A DNA stretch of 64,000 bases from Brachionus manjavacas (lineage: Eukaryota; Rotifera; Eurotatoria; Ploima; Brachionidae): assembly GCA_019054805.1 (NCBI GenBank), contig JAHQIY010000001.1:11856501-11920500 (forward strand), read 5' to 3'. The translations under genes and the position numbers were made by a program. Of the stretch, positions 32,601-42,615 are shown piece by piece (position 1 is the stretch's first letter; every line of letters starts with the position of its first letter). The notes under the pieces were generated by a model. That model saw only the letters and a list, made by a program, of their open reading frames with translations, searched no databases and was not told the DNA's origin.

Positions 32601-35600
32601 TTTTAATAAAGTTATCTTCAGTTTAACAAGTTTGACAATTTTGTTGTCAAAGAAAATATGATATACTCTAAAAAAAACACTCTCTTATTTATTTTTATAA
32701 TAAAAAATAATTATTAAATTTTTTTTTTCAAAAAGAATTTTTAATTTAGTGGCCTTTATTTTTCGGCAATTTTTTTGGAGCAAATTTCGATGCAGTTTTA
32801 CAGTCTTTGGCAAAATGAGGCAAGATCAAAAATTTTCATTAAAAAACAATCCTACAAAATATTTCGATTGCACTCGGATCAAAAGTTAACGAAGAAGCCT
32901 GATAAATTAAAGGATCGATATTGGTGAAGAAGTAAAATTACATAAGATAAGGACATTGCTTCTCGACTGGGGGAAGTGTGCTAACGTTTGAATAAATGTT
33001 TTTTTCGGACATTTTTGGATTTCCTTAGTTATCCTTAATTTAGTTTCTTAGTGTAGATTTTATATGAAATGAATTATGTTCTATCTATTATTTCTTTTAT
33101 GTAAAGGCTTATGTTGCTTACCAGGACTTTGTCTTGAGCAAACAAGTTCTTAAAAGTGGTCCCATAGATCTGTTTTCCGTAAAAAACATGAAAGCATTAA
33201 GAAAACTATCATTTTTTATCCAAAATGTTCTTTACAATATGACTAAATTTAGTCTATTGAAGAATAAAACTTAAAATAAATAAATTTAAACAATGTTGCT
33301 ACAAAAACTGCATTTTCTATAGATTAGAGAGAATTCTTTATTTTTTTTACCAATTTCTCATTGAATTAATAGATATTTGGTAATTTTTTTATTATTTCAT
33401 TGATTAATTTTTTTATCTAAGGAGCAATTAATAAATAAACTAAAAAATTCTCAAAAATCAATTTTAATGTAGCCGATTTTAATTTTTACGCAAAAATGCG
33501 TAAAATTTGGTAAATTTACACGTAAAATACAGAAATCCTTACACTAGAGTATTTTTAAATCTTAATTTTAAAAAAAAATTTGCCAGAGTTCAAGTGGTTT
33601 TAAAATTAAAGTCTATGAGAAAGTTTGCTAGGATTTACCGTGTCATTTGAAAAAGGATTTTATTTTTATTTTTTTCCTATCAAATTCACTTATTTACCAA
33701 AACAAATTTTTTATTAAATATTGAAATAATTTTCTTGACAAAAATTTTCTGTAAATTTTTTTTTATAATCCACAAAAATAAATTTTGAATTCAAACTTTT
33801 TTTTCATAAAATTAGTCAAAGTTTTTTCGTACCTAATAATAAGAAAAAGCAAATCGAGTGCAAAAAGGTGAGTTAAATTTTAGTATAATAAAATAGTTAC
33901 TTGTAAAGTTGTAATATGGTGTTTAAATAAGTAATTATTTAAAATTTCTGGTCTTTGTTTAACATTTTGAGGCAGAATTAAAAGTTTGCATTGTGAGACA
34001 AAACTGCAAAATATTTCGATTAAACTCGGATCAAAAGTTAACGAAGAAGCTTGATAAATTAAGTCTGTCGAATTCAAATTTAAAATTTCTCTTAAAAATT
34101 TTAAATTATTATTATTTATTATTATTAATTTAATTAATTATTTTTATTTTTAAATTAAAAATAATTAATTAAATTATTATTTTAAGTATCAAAATTTAAA
34201 TATATTGTTCGAAAAATGTACCTTATATCATAAATGTTTGGAATTATGCTTGAATTGCAAACCTCGATTACTTTTGGCTTGCCAGTTGTTCCTAAATTAA
34301 TAAAACCATTTTGAATGCTTCAAAAAAAACATTACCTGAATTTATAAAAATACCTGAAGTAGTAATTACATAAGATAGATCTTGTCGCTGTTCTTTTAAA
34401 TATTTTGTTAAAAAGATTCTATAATTGGTATTCTCACAAAAATTTAATTGTTCGAAAAACATGTTCTCCTAAGATAAAAAGTATCTTTAAAATTAAATTT
34501 TACTTTCTTATTGCAAAAATAAAAATTAAAAATTAAAAACTTAATAAAAAAAACTATCAAATTTACCAATGGATCATCCGAAATTATTAAATCTGGTTTA
34601 ACGCGCTCTATAGACGAACAACAGTAATCTTTGGGCCATCGAGAATCGACTATAAAGTAAGCATTGCCACAATAAATTGAGCTAGATATTAAATTAAAAT
34701 TAAAAAAAAATTTATTTGTGTGAATTAGATATAGTCCAAAATCTAAAGGGAAAAAAATTTCTATAGATAAAGTAACGTTTGAAGTAGAAAAAGGAAATTC
34801 AGTTGATGTTATATTTACAGATTTTTCTAAAGCGTTTGACAAAGTACCGCACAAAAAACTTCTCGCAAAGCTACTCGCATACGGAATTAACGATCAAATG
34901 CACTCATGGCTTAGTTCATTCTTAATCGGTAGAAAACAACGAGGAATAATGGGTGAAACCGTCTCAGATTGGGAAGATGTGTCGAGTGGAGTTCCGCAAG
35001 GGTCAGTCCTTGGTCCTATTCTATTTGTAATTTACATAAACGACTTACTCGAAGTATTGAAGGAATTTAATCTATCGTACGCAGACGATTTGAAAATAAT
35101 CGGATCTCTAAGTCCAGACTTAACCACACGACTTTCTGTACAAACCGAGTTAAACAACCTGACTACTTGGACAGATCTATGGTCTACTGAATTTAGAAAA
35201 ATGCATTGTAATGCACATTGGTAAAAAGAACCCTAATTTTCAATATCAAATGATTAATCAAGCAAATGGTCTTTCTCATACTCTAAGCGAAACGATTGAA
35301 AAAAAAGATCTTGGTGTTTATATAACAAGTGATCTAAAGTTGAAAAAACAATGCTCAGCAGCATCGGCAAAAGCAAATAGAGCACTAGGTATGATCAAGC
35401 ACACTTTTAAAAACTTTAGTGTTTTTTCGCTTAGACTACTCTATACAGCACTAGTCCGTCCTCATTTAGAATATGTTGTAAGTGTCTGGAGCCCAACAGC
35501 AAAAGGTGACATATATATAATCGAAAAGGTGCAACGTAGAGCGACCAAGTTTCTAAGTTGTCTAAAAAATCTACCATATGAATCAAGGTTAAAGATCTTA

Positions 35601-38600
35601 AATTTGACAACTCTTGAATAAAGACGTAAAAGAGTTGATCTAATCCAAATGTACAAATTAGTCAAAGGTATGGAAAATATAAGTTTAATAAACGGAATTA
35701 ATTATGCGAAAACAACAACAGGGCCAGCTAGAAATCTGAGAAGACACGAAAAGAGGCTAGTAAGAGAACTAAACAAGAATCGCTTTAACTTTTTAACAAA
35801 CAGAGTAGTGGACATATGGAATGGTTTGTCAACACGAGCTATAAATGCGGTTTCACTCAATGGTTTCAAGTCAATAATCGACAAAGAAGTTTTTGGAATA
35901 AATAAAAGCAACGACTGCTAAGGCTCTTAATGGGCCAGACGTCATATTTGGCGTTGGTAAAGCGTTCATTCGCTGTACAGCAAGTTATACTACTACTACT
36001 ACTACTATATTTAATTTTTTTCTCTTAATTAAAGCCTCATGGGAAAAGCGAAAAAAATTGGACGTTCAATGTTAAAAATTTAAAACAATTAAAACTTTAG
36101 TTTACAAAAATTTTATTTTTTAATTATTATTAAATTTACCATTTAATAGTCGTGGGTGTTTAAAGAAATACTGGATTATACCAAAGTCAGACTTGTGGTT
36201 AACAATTGCATTAGACAGAAACAATTCGAAACGACTTTATGCTTGCCAATTCTAAAGACAAAGTTAAACCTCAAATTACCACAATCAAGGAGCATCATAG
36301 ATCTTTTCAGCAAGACTAAATCACCATTTCGAACATTTTCAATTTATATTTCAACTCAATATATGCGCAAGAGGATACCACCGGTTGTGTTCAAGTCACA
36401 TGTTTAGATTTAATAGTACCGCCGTTATTAAAAAAAAAGATAATTACTCCGACTCTTAAAACCATATAACTATAGATCAATATCATTGCCTGCATAGTAC
36501 TCGAAAACATTTTTAAACGAGAAATCATGTCATTCTTGATACAAAATAAACTAATTTCTGAAAACCAATACGCATTTGTGAATAGAACAGCTTAGGGTTA
36601 CCAATCTTTTGGAAAATTTGGACTACTGTACAAAAGCATCATCCACATGCTCGCCTCAGAAACAAGCTTGAATTAAATGGTAAAAAATCTAAACTTATAA
36701 GCTCAATACGCTCATTTCTAATAAACAAAAAGCAAAAAGTAGTAGTAGTACTGGCTACCGGTACTAAGCGGTGTCCCATAAGGATCTCTACTGGTCCCTT
36801 GATTGTTCACTACCTACATCAATGGATAACAGGCTGCATCAGAAAGGAGACCAAAATTTACGCCGATGAAACAAAAATTTAACCAAAATAGACCCGCTTG
36901 ACCTTATAACCCAGTCGTTTTGATCATCGAATATTTTCGTAAATTTTTTACGCAAAATTCTACGGACTAAAAATTGCATGAAAAAATCTTAAATATGACT
37001 TTCTAAAATATTACGAAAAATGACTTAAAATTATTTTATATTAATAATTATATTATTTGCTATCAAAAACTCTTTCTTTTTATATTTGAAGAATTGTTTT
37101 GTTTAATGAACATTTAAATTTTTATACAACTCATTTATTACAGAATTTAATTCGAAATTAATTTTTTATGGAAAATGACACCTACAAAAAAATGCTTATC
37201 GAACTAACCAAAGCTTTTTAACAAAAATAATACACACTCAAAAATCAAGATGCAGAAGCTGTTTACCTAGATGAGGGCTTCCATCGCTGCTGAAGTGTAC
37301 TTCTGGCCTCCTTACTCAATTTTATATGGATTTCTCTTGGGTCGATTTGATGGTGGATTTTCTCACATAGTTGGGAGAAAAAAAAAATTGAATATAAAAG
37401 AGAGCACAAAATGAATAATAATTATTGAAATTAAAAAACATTAACATTTATATTAAATAATTTATTCAATTTTTTTTTTTTTTTAGAAAACACTAAAACC
37501 TTTTCTTATTTATAAAATTTTATTTTTTCTTCTTTTTTACTTTTGTTTTCATCGCCTTTTAGGCGTTTATTGAAATAAATAAATTTACAACTCATTCATT
37601 ACAGAATTTAATTCGAAATCAATTTTTTACTTAAAAAAATAGGAAAAGTTAATTGAAATTTTCTTGTAATTGTGAACGATTTACCATTTATTTGCATAAA
37701 TTCTTATATAAAAATGTTTGCAGATGATACAATATTAAGCATCTGTGAAAAATATCTTGAAAGGGTTATGATTAGTTTAAATTTTAGAGAAAAAATTTAA
37801 AGTAAATGGTGCATTTTCAATAAAATAAATACTGTAACATCGTGTTAACGACTTTAATAGTACAGCCCAAATTCAGCCTTTTTTCTTTTATCTTAGAATT
37901 AATTTCATAGTTTCTTTGTTATAACAATTAAAATTGGATTAGCTAGAAAATACATTAATTTAGAAAGGCATATGATTATCGCTTCAGTAAAAATAAAAGA
38001 ATTTATTCAGTAAAAATGATTATACCATAAGTAAATTTTATTAAGAAAATTATTTTTTAGCTAAAAATAATAACAATTTATTCAGCACATAAATTAATAT
38101 ATACATAGATAATATATATAATTAATATATAAGTCTGAAGAAGCTAGATTCCATTTTCTTCACCTATCGAATATGATTACATTAGAGGAAAGTGTTCCTG
38201 TCTCGCCTTCCCCAACTGCATCTATGCAAACACATTCTTGCTGTTTCTGTACAGTTAAAATTGGCTGATTGCGTTATTCCATTAGTAGCTAAACAGATCA
38301 AAGCTTTACAGATTCTTTAAAAATTCTTTAGTGAAAAAATTATTAAAGAAATTATTAAAGAACAGTTAAAATTATTAAATATTATTATTATATTAATAAT
38401 ATTATTATTATTATTATTGTTAAAAATTCTTTAGCGAAAAAATTATTAAAGAAATTATCAAAGAACAGTTAAAATTGGCTAATTGCGTTATTCCATTAGT
38501 AGCTAAACAGATCAAAGCTTTACAGATTCTTTAAAAATTCTTTAGTGAAAAAATTATTAAAGAAATTATCAAAGAACAGTTAAAATTGGCTAATTGCGTT

Positions 38601-41600
38601 ATTCCATTAGTAGCTAAACAGATCAAAGCTTTACAGATTCTTTAAAAATTCATAAGTGAAAAAATTATTAAAGAAATAATTAAAGAAAAGTTAAAATTAT
38701 TAAATATTATTATTATATTAATAATATTATTATTATTATTATTGTTAAAAATTCTTTAGCGAAAAAATTATTAAAGAAATTATCAAAGAACAGTTAAAAT
38801 TGGCTGATTGCGTTATTCCATTAGTAGCTAAACAGATCCCGATTAGGCGGAGACGTGAGCATGGACCCCCGAAAAATTCTGAAAGAGCGCTCATCAAACA
38901 GTAATTTAACTGTCAGTTAACTAAAATTCAATAAATTTACTGAATAGAAATATATTTTTGCTATTTCTTTTTTATTAATTTACTGAACTGGATTTATTGA
39001 TTTAATAATATTATATTATAATTGACCCTATTCTATCCTAGTGGATAATGGGGAGGCGCTCATCTCCTTTTCAAGTACCTTTTTGAGCAACGGCTCCGAT
39101 CTGACACAGAGGCTACTGCATCGAGATGGTCATCTACACCGCAATTACTACCCAGTCGAAACTGGTGTCCCTATTTTTATGATGAAAGAGGTTTAAACAT
39201 TCGCCCCGAATTGCAGAGATATTTTGAAGATTATTTTTCACCCTCAGCGGGTTCTGAACCGTCTATCCTCTGATTGCATTACTTACACGCAAACCATTCG
39301 GCTATACTGGCTCTAATATTATATTAACCGAACATTTAATTATTTTTTCGAAGTTTTTATTATTAATTTGCATTTTACTAAATAAATTTTACTGAAGATT
39401 AAAAAACTTCTGCTAAGAAAATTCAATAAATTTACTGAATAAATTAATATTTTTGCTATTTCATTTTAATTAATTTACTGACCATATAATATTTTGTCAT
39501 TTAGAAATAGAAATAAAGTCAAATTTAGGCTTTAATTAAAGGTAAAATTAAAGAGTTTATGAAAAAAATTAATTATATTCTATACGATAATTGGATTTGA
39601 GTTAAATAAATGATCAAGAGATGAGATGTTAACTTTTATTCGGTCTGACAATTTTTCCATAATCATCCCGTGGAAGCTTTTTTCTTCCTCTCTACGAGGT
39701 TCAGTAGATCAAGGTCAGTTTTATTAAAATCAATTCGAACAAGGTCTTATTCAGTTTTTTCAAATACATACAGTGGTACTTGCCAAAATGAAACGTTTCG
39801 TTCCAGATAAGGGAACGAAATGGAGACGCATTCCTTAAAAAAACATTTCCCGTTCCGTTCCAACCATTCCGTTCCTCTAAAACTTACTGTATAATTTTTG
39901 CAATAGGGAAATCTTTGGTCGCAGAAAAAATCAAAATAAGCGGATAAGATATACTTGTTGTTTCGTAGGTTTTATTTGATTAGAATCGTAATTTTACAAA
40001 ACCTGCAAAGTGTTCATCGATCAAAGTTAATAGGAATATTGAAATTATCTATTTGTTTTTATGTCTCAAAAGTCTTAAATTTAAAATTTAAATTAAATAA
40101 CGAAAAAAACAATTTTTTATAATATGGTCTTTTTCCCAGTATAATTTTATTCAAGATTAATGAAAAGCTTTGTCACCAAGAGATTAATTTTCGACACTCA
40201 AACTTTCGATTTTCAATAACATAAACTTAATTTTTTTAGAGTTTGCTTCAAAATTTGAATTTTTAACTTGAATAAATTTTTGTTAAATTTTTTCAAATAA
40301 CTTTTTAATTAATAAAAGATTAAATATTTTAATATTTTATAATGAATCTAAATGAATTAAGTGTTAATTAGCTTCTATAGACATGGGCCTTAGAGACTAG
40401 CCTGTTGATTGACTTTGAAATTTAATTGAAATTGAACCTTGGCACTATAATCTCATAAGACCTTAAGCCATCACAACAAGTTAACAAAGCCAACTTTATA
40501 CTCGCTAAAGAGCGCCTTTATGTCAAGAGATGCCAAACTTTGGACAAACTTTAACCATGTTATGTTAGACTACACCTGGAATTAGTAACCCCCGCTTGTA
40601 ACCCATACACTCAGAAAGATATTAAACAGCTTGAAAAAGGACAACACAGAGCAAAAACAAATCATTCATGAGCTTCATCATCAGCCTAATTACGATGTGA
40701 GACAGTTAGGATTTTTAATCCTTTTCACATTAATAACTCGCAGTGAACTCACTTAAAAACAACTTTGATAAGCAATTCTGATACAGAACGTCATCTTCTG
40801 CTGTCGCGATCCGCATGATTTTCATTCTGCGAATATTTACTACTAAAACTAAATTTAATTAAAAAAAAAAAATTAATTTTAATTTTTAAAGCTTTATTTT
40901 TATACACATTAAGTTTTTATTTGATTATTTTTCAATTGGATTCTCTTTTTGTTATATAAGTTATCTTTTGATATAAATTTAAGATGTGTTTTGTTTTCAA
41001 TTTTTAAGAAATAAAGAGACATTAAACTAACGTGAATTTAAAGTTTGCTTAATTAACTTTTGTTTTTAAGTCATAGTTGTCACTAACATGAGCTGACATT
41101 TTATTTTAACATTTTAAAATTTTTTAGTCAAAAAATTTGTAATGATTTTGATTTTTAATTTAAATTTTTTTTTTGTTTTTTTTAGTTAATTTTTACGATT
41201 TTTTAATTTAAATCCTTGAGTCTAAACAAATAAAACTTTAAAAATTTGATTAAATTTTTTTTTCATTAAACTTTTGCATAACTTTTTACATAGTTTAGTT
41301 TAAAAAAAAATAAAGATAAAAAATTAAAAACATAAAATTTTACAAAAACACTCAACCACAAAAATTAGTTACAATTATTAAAATTTTGAATTTCAATACT
41401 TTTCGATTACAGTCACTAGAGCATAGTGAATAATAAAAAAGTAAATTCCTTTTTTTAACTCATTTGTTTAAAAATTAATTTTTAAATTTTTGACCGAATT
41501 TTTGACTAGTGTTAAACTATCGATTAGGTGTACTCAATGAACATTAAAAAAAATTGTGTTCATGAAAAGATGATAAAGCCGACCTAATTCATTAATTTCG

Positions 41601-42292
41601 ATCAGATGTAAATTGAGTCTAAACTTTGGAGGTATCACCCTAGTCAACTGGAGCATCGGACCCGAGGTCCCCATCCCTCTCAACACCGAACCAATCTACC
41701 AAAAGCCAACCAGTTCTCCACGACACTCTTCTTCCTCTTCAAACATTATTATAATCTTTTAATTAATTATATACTGACATAATGAATTTTACTGATTAAG
41801 TGTACATACCACAGTTACCATAGATGGGATCCTACTGTTTCCCATCTTGTTGTAACTTATATTATTATTTTTATTATCTCAGCAAATCTTTTCAGAATTT
41901 ATACATTTTTACTTTAAGATTTTTAATTTAATACAAAAATGAAACACTAAATTCAATGAAGATTTTAAAAATTAAATGTGAAAATTCTCTTACCTTAGGA
42001 ATAATTCGTAAAAGCTTTTGTTCCAATCTTTGACATAGAACGCTACCAAAAAATTTTCTCTCAAATTTTTGATTTTTTTAAAAAAATTTTCTCGATACTT
42101 GATAAAATATTTCCACACAGTTAATTACAATTTCAGCAAAAATTAATTAGTTACCAAGTTGAAAATTTTTTTCAATTGTCGATAGCTAAGACGCCCATTT
42201 TCAGGTCCATCGAAGCCATCAAAAATGAGCGCGCAGCAATCACTCTCGTCATTTTGTTCTAGTATTTCACTCAAACTTCGACACTTACTCAT
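26640..42292 (-). CDS. AASDH: AASDH-type adenylation, carrier and PQQ-repeat protein
   Basis: Minus-strand exons: 42155-42292, 41994-42059, 34567-34742, 34354-34468, 34222-34291, 33901-34090, 31828-32033, 31495-31777, 31242-31452, 31077-31186, 30428-31028, 29654-29817, 27110-27370, 26640-27011; about 987 aa (human about 1,098). The N-terminal adenylate-forming domain has TTSGTTGKPK (split by an intron), ASSLTFDPSLIEIF, GGEKFP, YGLTELSCW. Exon 11 has a carrier-domain AGGNSLKAL whose Ser would hold phosphopantetheine, then WKIDTTKCVDATP and VYIGSHSGKFICVD. Exons 11-14 form a PQQ-type beta-propeller (FGSYDNCLYVLNAENG, GSRDNFLHCFDL). Family: acyl-CoA synthetase family member 4. Splice phases agree except exon 2 to 3, off by one base beside the insertion at 34750. 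Intron 2 is 7.25 kb. Confidence 0.93.
27500..28480 (+). pseudogene. Non-LTR reverse transcriptase relic in AASDH intron
   Basis: Plus strand, antisense to AASDH, between its exons 12 and 13. It reads RPISVTCCVGKVLERSI, MCREQSGFKQHRRTSDNL, CSLFFDISQAFEKLGY, IDIEVPQGAVISPLLF, PIFINDIPKQDQ and, after a frameshift near 28075, an altered catalytic box (AYDMVTFFIF where FADD is expected). Stops and shifts mark it as dead. It is close to the relic at 24440-25150. Confidence 0.85.
28940..29253 (+). pseudogene. Possible Tigger/pogo transposase tail
   Basis: A plus-strand frame at 29014-29253 reads MGDDDDDEESEYRELSKYNE, KLNFDKMVYAKIDDDSGSE, CKLNDEEIIDLLGLKYKKDN and ends at TAG. Just upstream another frame gives FFKINDALEKLYFF. 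Acidic stretches followed by DEEIIxLV-type motifs are common in C-termini of pogo/Tigger transposases, so a transposon tail is likely, but no catalytic motif is present. It lies in an AASDH intron, antisense. Confidence 0.35.
29830..29940 (-). repeat. Short dispersed repeat, copy 1
   Basis: GATGGGAAACAG...GTAGGATCCCATCTATGGTAACTGTGG at 29885-29933, next to TAA/AAT trinucleotide runs, reappears inverted at 41810-41880. Copy 1 carries roughly 18-25 extra bases (CTAGCAAGCTAGACTTGCGA). The AAT-rich end suggests a retroposed 3' tail. Confidence 0.6.
32806..32910 (-). repeat. Partial duplicate of AASDH exon 6
   Basis: Positions 32855-32910 match exon 6 (34007-34062) in 53 of 56 bases, and weaker similarity continues to about 32806. 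On the minus strand it would read YQASSLTFDPSAIEIF. It lies in the intron between exons 6 and 7, same orientation as the parent. The remaining exon 6 3' coding part and an obvious donor are not intact. Confidence 0.85.
34750..36010 (+). mobile_element. 5'-truncated non-LTR retrotransposon, nearly intact RT
   Basis: Plus strand, antisense to AASDH, in its 7.25-kb intron. It starts within the RT domain (VIFTDFSKAFDKVPHKKLL), continues VSSGVPQGSVLGPILFVI, YADDLKIIGS (catalytic YADD), MHIGKKNPNFQYQM, LVRPHLEYVVSVWSPTAKGD, VQRRATKFLS, LPYESRLKILNLTTLE, and ends KEVFGINKSNDC at 35921. Only two lesions are seen: a frameshift near 35205 and a TAA at 35619-35621. The 3' end is a (TAC)n microsatellite (about 35990-36006). 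The truncated 5' end lies within about 20 bp of the AASDH exon 3 splice acceptor (34743). CR1/jockey-like. Confidence 0.9.
36150..36900 (+). pseudogene. Older non-LTR reverse transcriptase relic
   Basis: Plus-strand fragments across frames: FKEILDYTKVRLVVNNCIRQ, YRSISLPA, INxFLxENQYAFVNRTA, VTNLLENLDYCTKASS, LISSIRSFLINKKQKVVVV, YLHQWITGCIRKETKIYADE. Order matches RT domains (YRPISLLP, QYGFxxxR, linker, catalytic Tyr-Ala-Asp region). Heavily stop-laden. Confidence 0.65.
36901..38250. other. AASDH intron filler with a short direct repeat
   Basis: AT-rich; a roughly 50-bp sequence including CAGAATTTAATTCGAAAT occurs directly at 37130-37170 and 37591-37630. GC-richer sequence at 37240-37380 has no open frame. 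No gene. Confidence 0.4.
38251..38838 (+). repeat. Compound tandem repeat array
   Basis: A unit with TTGGCTGATTGCGTTATTCC, TAGTAGCTAAACAGATCAAAG and TTAAAGAAATTATCAAAGAA recurs at about 38261, 38472, 38587 and 38798. Spacing alternates between about 115 bp and about 210 bp because two units hold an extra ATT/TTA-rich block (38363-38420, 38696-38745). Lies in AASDH intron 2. Confidence 0.85.
38921..39485. repeat. 75-bp direct repeats flanking a SINE-like insert
   Basis: AATTCAATAAATTTACTGAA followed by a TTTTTGCTATTTC block occurs at 38921-38995 and 39416-39485, same orientation, bracketing the tRNA-like repeat at 39110-39320. Confidence 0.7.
39110..39320 (-). repeat. tRNA-like headed repeat (SINE candidate), copy 2
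   Basis: On the minus strand it starts with A-box TATAGCCGAATGG (39294-39306), B-box GGTTCAGAACCC (39249-39260) and continues with a body shared with 16515-16715 (GGGGCGAATxTTTAAACCTC; AGTTTCGACTGGGTAGTAAT). Beyond about 39110 the copies differ, so the shared unit is about 200 bp. This copy has no adjacent retrotransposon frame, which favours an independent SINE. Confidence 0.6.
40440..40830 (+). pseudogene. Non-LTR retrotransposon C-terminal relic
   Basis: Plus-strand pieces VNKANFILAKERLYVKRC, LVTPACNPYTQKDIKQLEKG and QHRAKTNHS resemble the post-RT region of CR1/jockey elements (RPxLEYxxxxWxPYxxKDIxxLExVQRRATK). Strongly decayed. In AASDH intron 2. Confidence 0.5.
41800..41880 (+). repeat. 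Short dispersed repeat, copy 2
   Basis: CACAGTTACCATAGATGGGA and TCCTACTGTTTCCCATCTTG at 41812-41850 are the inverse of the copy at 29830-29940, followed by ATT-rich sequence. GC-richer non-coding sequence at 41630-41740 lies just upstream. Confidence 0.6.
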
Positions 42293-42615
42293 TGTCTAGC
42301 ACTTTTTCACTTTTTTTTTCAATTGTTTCTTTCACAATTACTTCCGATGAATTTATTGCACAAATTTTTGGTAAAAATTTAAAAATGAAATATTTCATTA
42401 AGAGAAAAATCTATTTTTAAAACTACATATACAAGCAAATATGATGATATTTTAAGCCAGAAAGCGAGAAAAAGCTTTCTGAGCAGAGCTATACCAAATT
42501 TTGATACGCTCTGCTGGTCACCTTAAATTTCTTTTAAAAAATAAAAAGTTTTCGATTTGAATTGGAAATTTTTTAAAAAAATTGGTTCAAAACCCAACAA
42601 TAGACTTTTGTAAAG
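42293..42615. promoter_or_regulatory. 323-bp divergent promoter, AASDH / PA-TM-RING gene 1
   Basis: AASDH starts at 42292 on the minus strand and the PA-TM-RING gene at 42616 on the plus strand, so both promoters must lie in, or overlap, 323 bp unless noncoding 5' exons exist. No definite TATA box; a GC-richer stretch lies at 42458-42528. Confidence 0.55.

Noticed and set aside
34444-34854. 136-codon minus-strand frame as one exon
   Set aside because: It merges the antisense of the retrotransposon (above 34750) with AASDH exon 3 and reads through a splice donor into an intron.
37130-37630. Possible LTR pair
   Set aside because: The direct repeat is only about 50 bp, with no polymerase, primer-binding site or TG...CA ends.
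38251-38838. CRISPR-like repeat array
   Set aside because: Units are large and tandem, spacers are not unique, and the genome is eukaryotic.
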